NCBI RefSeq assembly: GCF_000264765.2
Contig: NZ_CP006664.1
Span: forward strand, 992,001-1,056,000
DNA: 64,000 nucleotides
Reading direction: 5' to 3'
DNA from: Edwardsiella anguillarum ET080813
GTDB lineage: Bacteria; Pseudomonadota; Gammaproteobacteria; Enterobacterales; Enterobacteriaceae
Shown: piece by piece, positions 1 to 13,719 of the stretch
Position numbering within the stretch: position 1 is the stretch's first letter
How the letters are laid out: each line of letters begins with the position of its first letter
Notes under the pieces: generated by a model
Seen by the model: only the letters and a program-made list of their open reading frames with translations
What the model was told of the DNA's origin: nothing
Databases searched by the model: none
Translations under genes and position numbers: made by a program

Positions 1-552
1 CAGGCTGCCGAGATGGCCGGGATGTCGCTGACTAAGCTGAAGTCGTTCAACCCAGGCTATAAGCGCAACGTTACCGCGCCGAGCGGTCACGGTCCGCGCT
101 ATATCATGGTGCCTCAGGCTCACGTTGATCGGCTGAAGGATTCGTTGGCAGAACGTGAAATTGCCGCGATCCAGCCGGATACCGAGCTGGCGAACAATCG
201 CAGCGCGTCAACCTACCGGGTGCGCAGCGGCGATACGGTGTCTGGCATCGCCCGTCGCCTAAACATGACGCAGAAAACGCTGCTGAGCATGAATAATATG
301 GGCAGCCGCAGTACCCTGAAGGCCGGGCAGACGCTGAAGGTCGCCACGGACGCGAAAGGCACTGCGCTGGCGGACAATACCATCACCTATAAGGTGCGGA
401 AAGGGGACTCACTCTCCAGTATTGCACGCCGCCACGGCGTCGACATCGATGATGTCATGCGCTGGAACAGCAAAGTGAACAACCCGGGTCAGATCCAGCC
501 GGGCGATCTGCTCACCCTGTACGTGAGGGATAAGCAGGACGGCAACAGCTGA
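1..552 (+). CDS. mltD: Membrane-bound lytic murein transglycosylase D, C-terminal part
   Basis: The frame is open from the first base to a TGA at 550-552, so the 5' part lies outside the window. The 183 visible residues contain two LysM peptidoglycan-binding repeats at about residues 72-115 and 130-175, each starting with a YxVRxGD motif. MltD cleaves the glycan backbone of murein, releasing anhydro-muropeptides; its catalytic SLT domain would be upstream. The assignment rests on the two-LysM tail and on the neighbour yafD, which sits beside mltD in E. coli as well. Confidence 0.88.
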   Translation, partial: QAAEMAGMSLTKLKSFNPGYKRNVTAPSGHGPRYIMVPQAHVDRLKDSLAEREIAAIQPDTELANNRSASTYRVRSGDTVSGIARRLNMTQKTLLSMNNMGSRSTLKAGQTLKVATDAKGTALADNTITYKVRKGDSLSSIARRHGVDIDDVMRWNSKVNNPGQIQPGDLLTLYVRDKQDGNS

Positions 553-563
553 CGCCACTAACG

Positions 564-600
564 GCAATAAAAAAGCGCCTTTTCGGCGCTTTTTTATTGC
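564..600. terminator. Bidirectional terminator between mltD and yafD
   Basis: A perfect 16-bp inverted repeat (564-579 with 585-600) encloses a 5-nt loop. The stem has a GC core flanked by A-runs and T-runs, so it can end transcription of both convergent genes. Confidence 0.9.
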
Positions 601-616
601 ACGGTATGGAGGTCCA

Positions 617-1399
617 TCACTCGGGACGAAACTCAACCAGCAGCGGATTATGATCTGAGGCCTGAGTCACCAGTACCGATGCCTCCACAACGCCTAAACC
701 ACGATAAAAAACAAAGTCTAAAGGACGCCCAAAGGCCGTACGGCGATGATCGTTCGTGAAGTGGACCTCACGTAGCTCCATACCGCTGGCAAAGCGCCTC
801 AGGGCATTCAGACGGCGATTACTCCAGGCATTGAAATCCCCCGCCATGATCACCGGCCCCTTATGCAGGGCAATCTGCTCCCCTATCGGATCCAGCTGCT
901 TGCTGTAGACCTCAACGCCTAGGCTAAAGTTGACCGCATGAATATTCACCACCATCAGCAGGCGCCCGTCAAACAGCGGATATACCGTCACCAGCGCTGA
1001 TTTCGCCAGACGGATCAGCGGCTCCTTCTCCCGCAGCGGACAGCAGTAGATCGGGTGTGCCGCGGCCAGGGTCATCACGCCGGAGGGATGTTGGGGCAGC
1101 GAGAAAGCCGGCACCTGATCGGCCGTCAGATAGTGACTGGTGGCAAAGCGCACCAGCTCAGGGGTGGTTTGCGCCTCCTGCAGTAGCACCAGCTGTGAAC
1201 GACGCCCATACTCTTTCAGCACCGACAGCCAATCAGCGCGCTGCTGCTTGAAAATATTCCAGACCATGATCCGCAGGGCATCATCCGTCGGTAGCGCCTG
1301 GGTCATCGCCGGCTGGCTCAGCGCGTCGGTGGCTCCGGGAAAAATACGCGTCGCCGGCATGCCCGCCGTATAGCGCATGGCAAAGTTCTTTTTGCGCAC
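617..1399 (-). CDS. yafD: Endonuclease/exonuclease/phosphatase family protein YafD
   Basis: The 260-residue protein has the EEP fold signatures: a WNI motif near the N-terminus, QEAQ with the metal-binding Glu, AGDFNAW, and a C-terminal SDHNPL with the catalytic Asp-His. It matches E. coli YafD along its full length; the biochemical substrate in E. coli is not well established. I chose the GTG at 1399 (protein [10 protein letters not shown]...), preceded by an AGGCGG-like ribosome site, because it aligns with the E. coli start. An in-frame ATG at 1426 would add 9 residues but has no clear ribosome site. It is convergent with mltD. Confidence 0.85.
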   Translation of the reverse strand: MRKKNFAMRYTAGMPATRIFPGATDALSQPAMTQALPTDDALRIMVWNIFKQQRADWLSVLKEYGRRSQLVLLQEAQTTPELVRFATSHYLTADQVPAFSLPQHPSGVMTLAAAHPIYCCPLREKEPLIRLAKSALVTVYPLFDGRLLMVVNIHAVNFSLGVEVYSKQLDPIGEQIALHKGPVIMAGDFNAWSNRRLNALRRFASGMELREVHFTNDHRRTAFGRPLDFVFYRGLGVVEASVLVTQASDHNPLLVEFRPE

Positions 1400-1610
1400 G
1401 TTTACCGCCTGTTGCTCAGAATACATCGTAGAAAAGACGCGGGAGTGCGCATTCCACGCTATGTCCTCGAGTCTACTCCTCTGTTATAGGGATGCACAGC
1501 GTGAATTACAACCGCCGGGCGCCCAGCTCCGGTGATATCGGCAAAGTGTAAGCCTGAAAGGACACGCCAGGCGGGGTAGAAGAGTCCAGCGAAAAATGGG
1601 AATGGGAAAA

Positions 1611-1640
1611 CAAAAAGGCCTGCTGAACCAGCAGGCCTTT
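1611..1640 (-). terminator. rrn operon / tRNA-Asp terminator
   Basis: A perfect 12-bp stem (1614-1625 with 1629-1640) has a 3-nt loop. Read on the minus strand it is followed by a T-rich tract. It lies just downstream of the last tRNA-Asp, so it should end the whole rRNA transcript. Confidence 0.85.
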
Positions 1641-1648
1641 AAAATAAG

Positions 1649-1725
1649 TGGCGGAACGGACGGGACTCGAACCCGCGACCCCCTGCGTGACAGGCAGGTA
1701 TTCTAACCAACTGAACTACCGCTCC
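1649..1725 (-). tRNA. tRNA-Asp(GTC), distal copy
   Basis: A 77-nt cloverleaf with encoded CCA, anticodon GTC. It appears identical to the copy 176 bp away at 1825-1901. It is the last gene of the rRNA operon. Confidence 0.97.
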
Positions 1726-1788
1726 ACCGAATTTTGTCTCTTGGCACACTCTCCACCTACAGAGTTCGGCCTCCGTCGGCGGGTACTA

Positions 1789-1817
1789 AAAAGGCCTACT
1801 GAACCAGCAGGCCTTTT
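1789..1817 (-). terminator. Terminator-like hairpin between the two tRNA-Asp genes
   Basis: A 13-bp stem with one mismatch (1789-1801 with 1805-1817) is followed on the minus strand by five T residues. It is nearly the same as the terminator at 1611-1640, so the tRNA and its terminator were apparently duplicated together. If it works, it reduces transcription of the distal tRNA-Asp. Confidence 0.7.
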
Positions 1818-1824
1818 GAATAAG

Positions 1825-1901
1825 TGGCGGAACGGACGGGACTCGAACCCGCGACCCCCTGCGTGACAGGCAGGTATTCTAACCAACTGAACTACCGCTC
1901 C
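1825..1901 (-). tRNA. tRNA-Asp(GTC), proximal copy
   Basis: A 77-nt cloverleaf with anticodon GTC and encoded CCA, directly downstream of the 5S gene, the position of aspT/aspU in some E. coli rrn operons. Confidence 0.97.
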
Positions 1902-1946
1902 ACCGAATTTTGTATCACACCCGTTTCCGGGGTACTGCTAAATTGG

Positions 1947-2066
1947 GTGCCTGGCAGTTCCCTACTCTCGCATGGGGAGACCCCACACTACCATCGGCGC
2001 TACGGCGTTTCACTTCTGAGTTCGGCATGGGGTCAGGTGGGACCACCGCGCTATCGCCGCCAGGCA
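1947..2066 (-). rRNA. rrf: 5S ribosomal RNA
   Basis: A 120-nt region is close to enterobacterial 5S rRNA, with complementary TGCCTGGC and GCCAGGCA ends. It follows the 23S gene in the operon. Confidence 0.97.
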
Positions 2067-2155
2067 AATTCTGTTTCACCAACCGCCATCACTGGCCATC
2101 GGTTCCAATCTTGAACAAGCTAAATTCGTCTCTCTAAAAACACCTTCGGTGTTGT

Positions 2156-5066
<2,911 letters not shown>

Positions 5067-5172
5067 TCACAACCCGAAGGTGTTTCACTTCGTGCTGTAA
5101 GCATTTGAGAGACTCTCGAATCACTTATTAAAAGCAATTCGATTGTTTTCGAATTTTCAGCTTGTTCCAGAT

Positions 5173-5184
5173 TGTTAAAGAGCA
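5173..5184 (-). promoter_or_regulatory. boxA antitermination site in the 16S-23S spacer
   Basis: The minus strand reads TGCTCTTTAACA, the rrn boxA where NusB-S10 and other Nus factors load to prevent Rho termination. It lies between tRNA-Glu and 23S. Confidence 0.88.
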
Positions 5185-5256
5185 AAATATTGCAAACATG
5201 ACTCGTAAGTCCGTTTTGCAATACTGTTGGCACCGTCTTTCACCCGATACCGCAAA

Positions 5257-5332
5257 TGGCGTCCCCTAGGGGATTCGAACCCCTGTTACCGCCGTGAAAG
5301 GGCGGTGTCCTAGGCCTCTAGACGAAGGGGAC
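5257..5332 (-). tRNA. tRNA-Glu(TTC)
   Basis: A 76-nt cloverleaf with anticodon TTC and encoded CCA in the 16S-23S spacer. It is the only spacer tRNA, so this operon is of the tRNA-Glu class and not the Ile-Ala class. Confidence 0.97.
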
Positions 5333-5415
5333 ACAAGGGTCGGCTTCGCAGACGCGTTTGCTCGAACATCTATCAGACAATCTGTGTGAGCACTACACAA
5401 TTTCGTATCTTCAGG

Positions 5416-6958
<1,543 letters not shown>

Positions 6959-7100
6959 AAAAGCTTGATGCTCAAAGAAATTAAACTGTTTATTCGTAAT
7001 GAATTAACTGCTGTCACTCTTCAAGACTTTAAATATTTTGGCATTCCGAGGAATGCTTAATACGAATCTTGCGAGTGCCCACACAGATTGTCTGATAATT

Positions 7101-7112
7101 TGTTAAAGAGCA
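7101..7112 (-). promoter_or_regulatory. Leader boxA of the rrn operon
   Basis: The minus strand reads TGCTCTTTAACA about 140 nt before the 16S start, matching the E. coli leader boxA. It lies downstream of P2. Confidence 0.88.
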
Positions 7113-7151
7113 GTGACTTAGCAAGTTTTCCTTACCAAGTCGAGGTGGCGT

Positions 7152-7179
7152 ATATTACGCTTTCCTCGGTGAGAGTCAA
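7152..7179 (-). promoter_or_regulatory. rrn P2 promoter
   Basis: On the minus strand: -35 TTGACT, a 16-bp spacer and -10 TAATAT, followed by a GC-rich discriminator. Its place between P1 and boxA matches E. coli P2. Confidence 0.85.
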
Positions 7180-7259
7180 CGTTTAATTTACCGTTTCACT
7201 CTCACTCTCCCCGGCTCATCCTGTGATGTTGTTCACATGTGCCGTGTCGATGGAGGCGC

Positions 7260-7287
7260 ATTATAGGGAGATTACGCCGCCTGACAA
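7260..7287 (-). promoter_or_regulatory. rrn P1 promoter
   Basis: On the minus strand: -35 TTGTCA, a 16-bp spacer, -10 TATAAT and the discriminator GCGCCTCC. This is nearly the E. coli rrn P1 pattern, which makes the promoter sensitive to ppGpp and initiating NTP. An AT-rich stretch just upstream (about 7293-7310) could be an UP element. Confidence 0.88.
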
Positions 7288-7379
7288 GCCCTAATTACAA
7301 CTTTTTTATCATTCGACCATTTTCCATACAGAGTGCGTTATTTTCATACCTTTTCCAGCCTTCTCTCCACCAGAAAAGG

Positions 7380-7408
7380 TAAAAGAAAGGGCAGCCATCA
7401 GGCTGCCC
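7380..7408 (-). terminator. clpB terminator
   Basis: An 8-bp GC-rich stem (7389-7396 with 7401-7408, loop ATCA) is followed on the minus strand by a T-rich tract. It lies 20 bp past the clpB stop. Confidence 0.85.
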
Positions 7409-7428
7409 TCGTATTGCGCTATCGTGAA

Positions 7429-10002
7429 TTACTGCTGTGCCACGATCTGCTCGCCGTCCAACGCCAGGGTAATCGGTTTGCCCGGCAACAGTTTCCCGGA
7501 CAGGATCTGTTGTGCCAACGGGTTTTCGATCTCCTGTTGGATGGCACGCTTCAACGGACGTGCACCGTATACCGGGTCGAAGCCAGCCTGAGAGAGCTGA
7601 TCCAACGCCGCCTCGCTCATCGTGACGCTGTAGCCCTTCTCTTCCAGACGCTGGTACAGACGCTGCAGCTGGATACGGGCGATCGCCTTGATATTCTCCT
7701 GACCCAACGGATGGAATACTACCGTTTCATCAATACGGTTAATGAACTCCGGTCTGAAATGGTGAGTGACTACGCTCATCACCAGCTCTTTCATTTCGCC
7801 ATAGCTCAGGTCACCGAAGCGATCCTGGATCAGATCGGAGCCCAGGTTAGAGGTCATGATGACCACCGTATTACGAAAATCGACGGTGCGCCCCTGGCCA
7901 TCGGTCAGGCGTCCATCGTCCAACACCTGTAGCAGGATGTTAAAGACATCTGGATGTGCCTTCTCGACCTCGTCGAGCAGGATCACCGAGTACGGACGAC
8001 GGCGTACCGCCTCCGTCAAATAGCCACCCTCTTCATAGCCGACGTATCCCGGAGGGGCCCCGACCAAGCGGGAGACGGAGTGCTTCTCCATAAACTCGGA
8101 CATATCAATACGCACCATGGCGTCATCACTGTCAAACAGGAAGTTCGCCAGCGCCTTACACAGCTCGGTTTTACCCACCCCGGTCGGGCCGAGGAACAGA
8201 AATGAGCCGATGGGACGGTTCGGGTCGGACAGCCCGGCGCGGCTACGGCGAATGGCGTTGGAGACGGCCTCAACCGCCTCATTCTGGCCGACGACGCGTT
8301 TATGCAGCTCATCTTCCATACGCAGCAGTTTTTCACGCTCGCCTTCCAGCATCCGCGATACCGGAATCCCGGTCCAGCGCGCCAGCACCTCGGCGATTTC
8401 GGCGTCGGTGACCTTATTGCGCAGCAGCTTCATGCTCTTGCCTTCGGCCTGCGTTGCAGCCTGCAGCTGCTTCTCCAGATCCGGCAATTTGCCGTACTGG
8501 ATCTCAGACATCTGCGCAAGGTCACCGCTGCGGCGTGCCTGCTCCAGCGCAATCTTGGCCTGTTCGATCTCGGCCTTGATATTCTGGGTACCGGTCAGCG
8601 CGGCCTTTTCTGCCTTCCACTCCTCTTCCAGCGAGGCATAGTCGCGCTCTTTCTCCTCCAGCTCGGTGTTCAGGATCTCAAGACGCTTCTTGCTGGCCTC
8701 GTCGGACTCTTTCTTCAGCGCCTGCTGCTCCAGCTTCAGCTGAATGATGCGCCGCTCCAAACGATCCAGCGTCTCCGGCTTGGAGTCGATCTGCATACGG
8801 ATGCTGGAGGCGGCCTCGTCGATCAGGTCGATGGCCTTATCGGGCAGCTGGCGATCGGCGATATAGCGGTGCGACAGCGTGGCGGCCGCTACGATGGCTG
8901 GATCGGTGATCTGCACGTGATGGTGCAGCTCATAACGCTCCTTCAGCCCGCGCAGAATGGCAATGGTATCCTCGACGGACGGCTGCGCCACATAGACCTT
9001 CTGGAAACGGCGCTCCAGCGCGGCATCCTTCTCAATATACTGACGATACTCATCCAGGGTCGTCGCACCGACGCAGTGCAGCTCGCCGCGCGCCAGCGCC
9101 GGCTTCAGCATATTCCCCGCGTCCATGGCACCGTCGGCCTTACCGGCCCCGACCATGGTGTGCAGCTCATCGATAAACAGGATGACGCTGCCCTCCTGTT
9201 TGGCCAGATCGTTCAGCACCGCTTTCAAACGCTCTTCAAACTCACCGCGGAATTTCGCGCCGGCGATTAATGCCCCCATATCCAGAGAGAGCACGCGCTT
9301 GTGCTTCAGTCCCTCAGGGACCTCACCGTTGATGATGCGCTGGGCCAGCCCTTCGACGATGGCCGTTTTACCAACCCCGGGCTCCCCGATCAGCACCGGG
9401 TTATTTTTGGTGCGGCGCTGCAGTACTTGAATGGTGCGCCGGATCTCTTCGTCGCGCCCGATCACCGGATCCAGCTTGCCCTGCTCGGCACGCTCGGTCA
9501 GATCGATGGTGTACTTCTTCAGCGCCTGGCGCTGATCTTCCGCATTCTGATCGTCCACTTTCTCTCCTCCGCGCAGCTGCTCAACTGCAGCGCTGAGTTT
9601 TTGCGCAGACGCACCGGCGGCCTTCAACATATCGGCCAGTTTGCCGCGCTCTTCCATCGCGGCCAGAATAAACAGCTCTGACGATATGTAGGTGTCGCTG
9701 TGCTTTTGCGCTAATTTGTCACACAGGTTGAGAACCCGAATCAGCTCATTGGATGGCTGAACGTCGCCACCGGTCCCCTCCACCTGCGGCAGACGGGCAA
9801 TCGCCTGTTCAAGGGACTGCTGAAACGCGCTGATATCGACGCCTGCAGATACCAGCAAAGGACGAACCGTGCCCCCATCCTGACCAAGCATCGCGCTCAT
9901 CAGATGTATCGGTTCAATAAATTGGTTGTCACGCCCGAGTGCCAAAGACTGGGCGTCAGCGAGGGCTAACTGGAACTTGTTGGTTAAGCGATCCAGACGC
10001 AT
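7429..10002 (-). CDS. clpB: ATP-dependent disaggregase ClpB (Hsp104 family)
   Basis: The 857 residues equal the E. coli ClpB length. Order: N-terminal Clp repeats (1-145), AAA+ domain 1 with Walker A GEPGVGKT near 206, a long charged coiled-coil middle domain (about 410-520), and AAA+ domain 2 with GPTGVGKT near 605. The coiled coil separates ClpB from ClpA and ClpX. It works with DnaK to extract polypeptides from aggregates. The ATG at 10002 has a GGAGG site 5 nt upstream; a longer open frame to 10071 is ignored. It sits downstream of rluD-pgeF but has its own upstream region. Confidence 0.97.
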   Translation of the reverse strand: MRLDRLTNKFQLALADAQSLALGRDNQFIEPIHLMSAMLGQDGGTVRPLLVSAGVDISAFQQSLEQAIARLPQVEGTGGDVQPSNELIRVLNLCDKLAQKHSDTYISSELFILAAMEERGKLADMLKAAGASAQKLSAAVEQLRGGEKVDDQNAEDQRQALKKYTIDLTERAEQGKLDPVIGRDEEIRRTIQVLQRRTKNNPVLIGEPGVGKTAIVEGLAQRIINGEVPEGLKHKRVLSLDMGALIAGAKFRGEFEERLKAVLNDLAKQEGSVILFIDELHTMVGAGKADGAMDAGNMLKPALARGELHCVGATTLDEYRQYIEKDAALERRFQKVYVAQPSVEDTIAILRGLKERYELHHHVQITDPAIVAAATLSHRYIADRQLPDKAIDLIDEAASSIRMQIDSKPETLDRLERRIIQLKLEQQALKKESDEASKKRLEILNTELEEKERDYASLEEEWKAEKAALTGTQNIKAEIEQAKIALEQARRSGDLAQMSEIQYGKLPDLEKQLQAATQAEGKSMKLLRNKVTDAEIAEVLARWTGIPVSRMLEGEREKLLRMEDELHKRVVGQNEAVEAVSNAIRRSRAGLSDPNRPIGSFLFLGPTGVGKTELCKALANFLFDSDDAMVRIDMSEFMEKHSVSRLVGAPPGYVGYEEGGYLTEAVRRRPYSVILLDEVEKAHPDVFNILLQVLDDGRLTDGQGRTVDFRNTVVIMTSNLGSDLIQDRFGDLSYGEMKELVMSVVTHHFRPEFINRIDETVVFHPLGQENIKAIARIQLQRLYQRLEEKGYSVTMSEAALDQLSQAGFDPVYGARPLKRAIQQEIENPLAQQILSGKLLPGKPITLALDGEQIVAQQ

Positions 10003-10040
10003 GTTTCCTCCGAGACGTATGCAAATTGCTTCTGGAGAAT

Positions 10041-10068
10041 AAGTGTGGTCTAGACTGCACTTTTCAAC
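10041..10068 (-). promoter_or_regulatory. Possible heat-shock (sigma-32) promoter of clpB
   Basis: On the minus strand GTTGAAA (10062-10068) and CCACACTT (10041-10048) are 13 bp apart. They resemble the sigma-32 CTTGAAA and CCCCATNT boxes and lie about 40 bp before the clpB start. The -10 match is only partial. Confidence 0.4.
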
Positions 10069-10170
10069 CAAACTGTGACAATTATTTAATTATTTTTTGT
10101 TCAATTTAGAGTGGCACGTGAGGCGTACAGCGTCCCAAGGCCGCCGGACGCGGGCCTTGGGAGAAATACG

Positions 10171-10905
10171 TTAGGAGAACCAGATCAGCGAGGCCATGCG
10201 ACCGGTCTGCGCCGCGCGACGATAGGAGAAAAAGCGCGATGCATCGCTCAACGTACAAAACTCGCCGCCGCTGATGCGGGTAACGCCCGCGGTCTGCAGG
10301 CGCTGGCGTGCCAGGGCGTAGATATCGGCCAGGTATTTACCGTCCGCAGTGGGCCGGAACGCGCTGATGCAGGCCCGATCGTGCTGGATAAACTGCGCCC
10401 GCACCTCGGCGCCCACCTCAAAGACCTCGGGGCCAATGGCCGGCCCGAGCCAGGCCATCACCGCACCGGGCACCGCATGAAAACGGCTCAGGGTCTGCTC
10501 TAAAACCCCATTGCATAACCCACGCCAGCCGGCATGGGCCGCCGCCACTTCGTTACCCTCATCACAGGTAAACAGCACGGGCAAACAGTCAGCCGTCATC
10601 ACTGCGCACACCAGCCCCGGCGTGCGGGTATAGACCGCATCGGCACGCACGTCGTCATCGGTATGCCCGACCGCCAGCGTCAGCACCCGCGTACCGTGCA
10701 CCTGATCCAGCCACACCGGCGGCGTCGGCAGATCCAGCGCCTGACACAGCCGCGCGCGGTTGGCCGCGACCCGCGCAGGATCGTCACCGACGTGCGCGCC
10801 CAGATTTAACGCGTCATAGGGCGGCAGACTAACGCCGCCGTCGCGGGTGGTCCCATAGGCAAAGACCCGCGGCGGCGCCGGCCAGCGTGGCACGATCGGT
10901 TTCAT
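10171..10905 (-). CDS. pgeF: Peptidoglycan editing factor / purine nucleoside phosphorylase-type protein
   Basis: The 244 residues align fully with E. coli YfiH/PgeF (243 aa). Family metal-site motifs are visible: QVHG, ADCLPVLF and HAGWRGL. Members bind zinc. In E. coli PgeF stops L-Ser being built into UDP-MurNAc peptides in place of L-Ala, while other homologues act as purine nucleoside phosphorylases or laccase-like enzymes. Its ATG overlaps the rluD stop by 4 nt (ATGA), so the two are translationally coupled. Confidence 0.9.
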   Translation of the reverse strand: MKPIVPRWPAPPRVFAYGTTRDGGVSLPPYDALNLGAHVGDDPARVAANRARLCQALDLPTPPVWLDQVHGTRVLTLAVGHTDDDVRADAVYTRTPGLVCAVMTADCLPVLFTCDEGNEVAAAHAGWRGLCNGVLEQTLSRFHAVPGAVMAWLGPAIGPEVFEVGAEVRAQFIQHDRACISAFRPTADGKYLADIYALARQRLQTAGVTRISGGEFCTLSDASRFFSYRRAAQTGRMASLIWFS

Positions 10906-11882
10906 AGCCAGTCCATCTCATCCTTAAAGGTTTCGGCGTCCTCCTGCATTACCGCAATCAGGCGCTGCATATCTTCTGGAATCGGCGCATGCCACTCCAT
11001 CTCAATACCGCTGATCGGGTGATACAGGCGCAGCATGGTCGCGTGCAGCGCCTGGCGATCGAACTCGCGTAGGATGCAGATAAACTCCGGCGACGCATCG
11101 CGCGGCGGGCGCGGGCGGCCGCCGTACAGCGGATCGCCCACCAACGGATGGTTAATGTGTGCCATATGCACACGGATCTGGTGAGTACGCCCGGTCTCCA
11201 GACGCAGGCGCAGGCGCGTATGGGCGCGGAAGTGCTCCATAATGCGATAGTGCGTCACCGCCGGTTTGCCCATCGGATGCACCGACATGTGGGTTCGCTT
11301 GGTCGGATGGCGCGCGATCGGCTCACGCACCGTGCCCCCCGCGGTCATGGTGCCAATCGCGACAGCCTCATATTCACGAGTGATTTCACGCAGCTGCAGC
11401 GATTCGACCAGACGCGTCTGGGCCGGTACCGTTTTAGCGACCACCATCAGGCCGGTAGTGTCTTTATCAAGCCGGTGCACGATCCCGGCGCGCGGAACGT
11501 CGGCGATCGGCGGATAGTAATGCAGCAGCGCGTTGAGTACCGTACCGTCCGGGTTACCGGCGCCGGGGTGCACCACCAAATCGCGCGGCTTATTGATCAC
11601 CAGGATGTCCTCGTCCTCGTAGACGATATCCAGCGCGATATCCTGCGCCTCCCAACGGTTCTCTTCCTCAATCAGGGCATCAATGGCAATATGCTCACCA
11701 CCCAGAACCTTCTCTTTAGGCTTATTGATGATGAGCCCGTTCACGCTGACGCGTCCCTCCAGGATCCACTCTTTTATGCGTGAACGTGAATAATCAGGGA
11801 ACAATTCCGCCAACGTCTGATCTAAGCGTTGACCGAGCTGGGATTCCGTCACCGTCGCGGTGAGCTGTACTTGTTGTGCCAT
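10902..11882 (-). CDS. rluD: 23S rRNA pseudouridine synthase RluD
   Basis: The 326-residue protein has an N-terminal S4 RNA-binding domain (about 18-75) and an RluA-type catalytic domain with HRLDKDTTG, in which Asp139 is the nucleophile, as in E. coli. RluD makes pseudouridines 1911, 1915 and 1917 in helix 69 of 23S rRNA, needed for subunit joining. It is the first gene of rluD-pgeF and is divergent from bamD; the 133-bp gap should hold both promoters. Confidence 0.96.
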   Translation of the reverse strand: MAQQVQLTATVTESQLGQRLDQTLAELFPDYSRSRIKEWILEGRVSVNGLIINKPKEKVLGGEHIAIDALIEEENRWEAQDIALDIVYEDEDILVINKPRDLVVHPGAGNPDGTVLNALLHYYPPIADVPRAGIVHRLDKDTTGLMVVAKTVPAQTRLVESLQLREITREYEAVAIGTMTAGGTVREPIARHPTKRTHMSVHPMGKPAVTHYRIMEHFRAHTRLRLRLETGRTHQIRVHMAHINHPLVGDPLYGGRPRPPRDASPEFICILREFDRQALHATMLRLYHPISGIEMEWHAPIPEDMQRLIAVMQEDAETFKDEMDWL

Positions 11883-12015
11883 AGTGAGTTTCTTTCGTTA
11901 ACGTTGGGTTTTCTCGGCGTTGCCGTTTAAAATAATGTGCTATTGTAGCTGGTCTTTGCCGGGAGCTTAACGGAGAGTCACCCGGAACAACACAAAAAAG
12001 GGTAAGCAAAACGTC

Positions 12016-12753
12016 ATGACGCGTATCAAATATCTGGTGGCTGCCACCACGTTGAGCCTGGCGCTGGTTGGTTGCTCCAGCTCCAAAGAGGCGGTGCCCG
12101 ACAATCCTCCTGCAGAAATCTACGCCACTGCACAGCAAAAACTGCAGGACGGTAACTTTAAAGCGGCGATTACGCAACTGGAAGCGCTAGATAACCGCTA
12201 TCCATTTGGCCCTTACTCTCAGCAGGTGCAGCTGGATCTGATCTACGCCTACTATAAATCGGCTGACCTGCCGATGGCACAGGCTACCATCGATCGCTTC
12301 ATCCGTCTCAATCCGACCAGTCAAAACATGCCCTACGTACTGTACATGCGTGGTCTGACGGATATGGCCATGGACGACAGCGCGCTGCAGGGCTTCTTCG
12401 GCATCGACCGCTCTGACCGTGACCCCGAACATGCCCGCCAGGCTTTCCGTGACTTCAGCCAGTTGGTACAGCGTTACCCGAACAGCCCCTACACGGCCGA
12501 TGCCACCAAGCGTCTGCTCTTCCTGAAAAACCGGCTTGCCAAACACGAACTAGCCGTCGCCCGCTTCTACACCAAGCGCGGGGCCTATGTCGCCGTGGTG
12601 AACCGCGTAGAGCAGATGCTGCGCAACTATCCGGATACCCAGGCCACCCGCGACGCACTGCCGCTGATGGAGAACGCCTACCGTCAGATGGGCCTGAACG
12701 GCGAAGCCGACAAGGTACAAAAAATCATCGCGTTCAACGGCGACAAAGCATAG
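12016..12753 (+). CDS. bamD: Outer membrane assembly lipoprotein BamD
   Basis: The 245-residue precursor has a lipoprotein signal with lipobox LVGC, the Cys being the lipidated residue. TPR helices follow, including the conserved [11 protein letters not shown] segment. BamD is the essential lipoprotein of the Bam complex that inserts beta-barrels, which would include the adhesin and autotransporter in this window. A terminator follows. Confidence 0.97.
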   Translation: MTRIKYLVAATTLSLALVGCSSSKEAVPDNPPAEIYATAQQKLQDGNFKAAITQLEALDNRYPFGPYSQQVQLDLIYAYYKSADLPMAQATIDRFIRLNPTSQNMPYVLYMRGLTDMAMDDSALQGFFGIDRSDRDPEHARQAFRDFSQLVQRYPNSPYTADATKRLLFLKNRLAKHELAVARFYTKRGAYVAVVNRVEQMLRNYPDTQATRDALPLMENAYRQMGLNGEADKVQKIIAFNGDKA

Positions 12754-12779
12754 CGCCAGCGCTGAGACAGATAAATAGC

Positions 12780-12803
12780 AAAGGCAGCCCATCGGCTGCC
12801 TTT
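12780..12803 (+). terminator. bamD terminator
   Basis: A stem AAAGGCAGCC / GGCTGCCTTT with a short loop is followed by a T-rich stretch, 27 bp after the bamD stop. Confidence 0.8.
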
Positions 12804-13092
12804 CGTTTGATCCGCGCAGACACGCAGAATAGAAGCTGAGAGGCGCGCCCCGCCTGGGGGGATATTTCGGCCACGGCCCATCCTAGGCTGCGCCAATTTT
12901 TCCGCCTTAACTTCGCCATCATGCGCATAAATTTCCGCTGACTCAAGCGCTATTTTCAGCACTTTTCACCAGAATCGCAAAACCACTTAACTTTGCAAAA
13001 AGTGACAAAAATCCGTGATTTTCCTCTCACACTTTGCTCCGCGGCGCGTTATGCTGAAATCACCAAGACGGAAAAGACAGAGAGGTATCTGT

Positions 13093-13431
13093 ATGACTAT
13101 CAGCATTACCAGCAAACAAATGGAAATCACTGCTGCCATCCGTGAACATGTCGAAGACCGTCTCAGCAAACTGGACAAATGGCAAACGCACCTGATTAAC
13201 CCGCATATCATTCTGTCTAAGGAGCCGCAGGGGTTTGTGGTTGACGCCACGATTAACACGCCCAATGGTCAACTGGTCGCCAGTGCCAAGCATGAAGACA
13301 TGTATGCCGCGATCAACGAGCTGCTGAACAAGCTGGAGCGCCAGCTAAACAAAGTCCAGCATAAGGGCGAAGCTCGCCGCGCCCATACCAGCGTAAAAGA
13401 CGCTAATCTGCAGGCTGCTGCCAGCGAATAA
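13093..13431 (+). CDS. raiA: Ribosome-associated inhibitor RaiA (YfiA)
   Basis: The 112-residue protein matches E. coli RaiA nearly throughout ([31 protein letters not shown]). RaiA binds the 30S decoding region in stationary phase or cold shock and holds ribosomes as inactive 70S. The ATG at 13093 is preceded by GAGAGG; the open frame continues upstream to 13015, but the family begins here. The C-terminal tail is short and lacks most of the acidic end of the E. coli protein. Confidence 0.95.
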   Translation: MTISITSKQMEITAAIREHVEDRLSKLDKWQTHLINPHIILSKEPQGFVVDATINTPNGQLVASAKHEDMYAAINELLNKLERQLNKVQHKGEARRAHTSVKDANLQAAASE

Positions 13432-13459
13432 CCTAAAACGAGCCCTTTTATTTAGAGAT

Positions 13460-13486
13460 AACGCGCCCCATGGGCGCGTTTTTTGT
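13460..13486 (+). terminator. raiA terminator
   Basis: A 9-bp stem AACGCGCCC / GGGCGCGTT with a 3-nt loop leads into a T-run. It separates raiA from the pheA promoter. Confidence 0.9.
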
Positions 13487-13500
13487 ATCAATAAAAAACA

Positions 13501-13529
13501 TTGACAGGAAAAAAGTATCACGGTTAACG
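13501..13529 (+). promoter_or_regulatory. Probable pheL-pheA promoter
   Basis: A perfect -35 TTGACA (13501-13506) and a 17-bp spacer lead to TTAACG (13524-13529), 30 bp before the leader peptide. The -10 element is weak. Confidence 0.5.
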
Positions 13530-13558
13530 TAGGGTATGACTCACCGTGGAGCTGCGTT

Positions 13559-13630
13559 ATGTCACCTCGCCCGCTGTTCTTGCGCTGCTTTTTTCCGACT
13601 CTGCGGCCGGGAGGCGTCGCTCCGCGCTAA
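13559..13630 (+). CDS. pheL: pheA leader peptide
   Basis: A 23-codon frame (MSPRPLFLRCFFP..., stop at 13628-13630) lies between the promoter and a terminator ahead of pheA. Phe codons 7, 11 and 12 fall in segment 13576-13591, which is exactly complementary to 13632-13647. That is the arrangement expected for attenuation: a ribosome stalled for Phe-tRNA blocks this pairing. E. coli PheL is shorter (15 aa) with 7 Phe, so this version is diverged and was assigned by position and structure. Confidence 0.7.
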   Translation: MSPRPLFLRCFFPTLRPGGVAPR

Positions 13631-13652
13631 GAAAGCAGCGCAAGAACGACGT

Positions 13653-13679
13653 AAAGCCTCCCCCCGGGAGGCTTTTTTT
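13653..13679 (+). terminator. pheA attenuator terminator
   Basis: A 10-bp stem (13653-13662 with 13666-13675) leads into a T-run. The stem segment GCCTCCC can also pair with GGGAGGC at about 13609-13615 inside the leader. That gives mutually exclusive antiterminator and terminator forms. Confidence 0.88.
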
Positions 13680-13719
13680 ATGCGCGCCACCACTGCACCA
13701 AGCTGATTAAGGGCCCCTG

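Noticed and set aside
1648-2114. Two short frames that share a MAERTGLEPATPCVTG start
   Set aside because: They are translations of the complement of the duplicated tRNA-Asp genes. Such false proteins are common database errors.
8302-9270. 322-codon open frame opposite clpB
   Set aside because: Antisense shadow of a conserved gene with no supporting features.
10135-10162. Inverted repeat between clpB and pgeF
   Set aside because: Stem CCCAAGGCC / GGGCCTTGGG lacks a T-run in the pgeF direction; function unclear.
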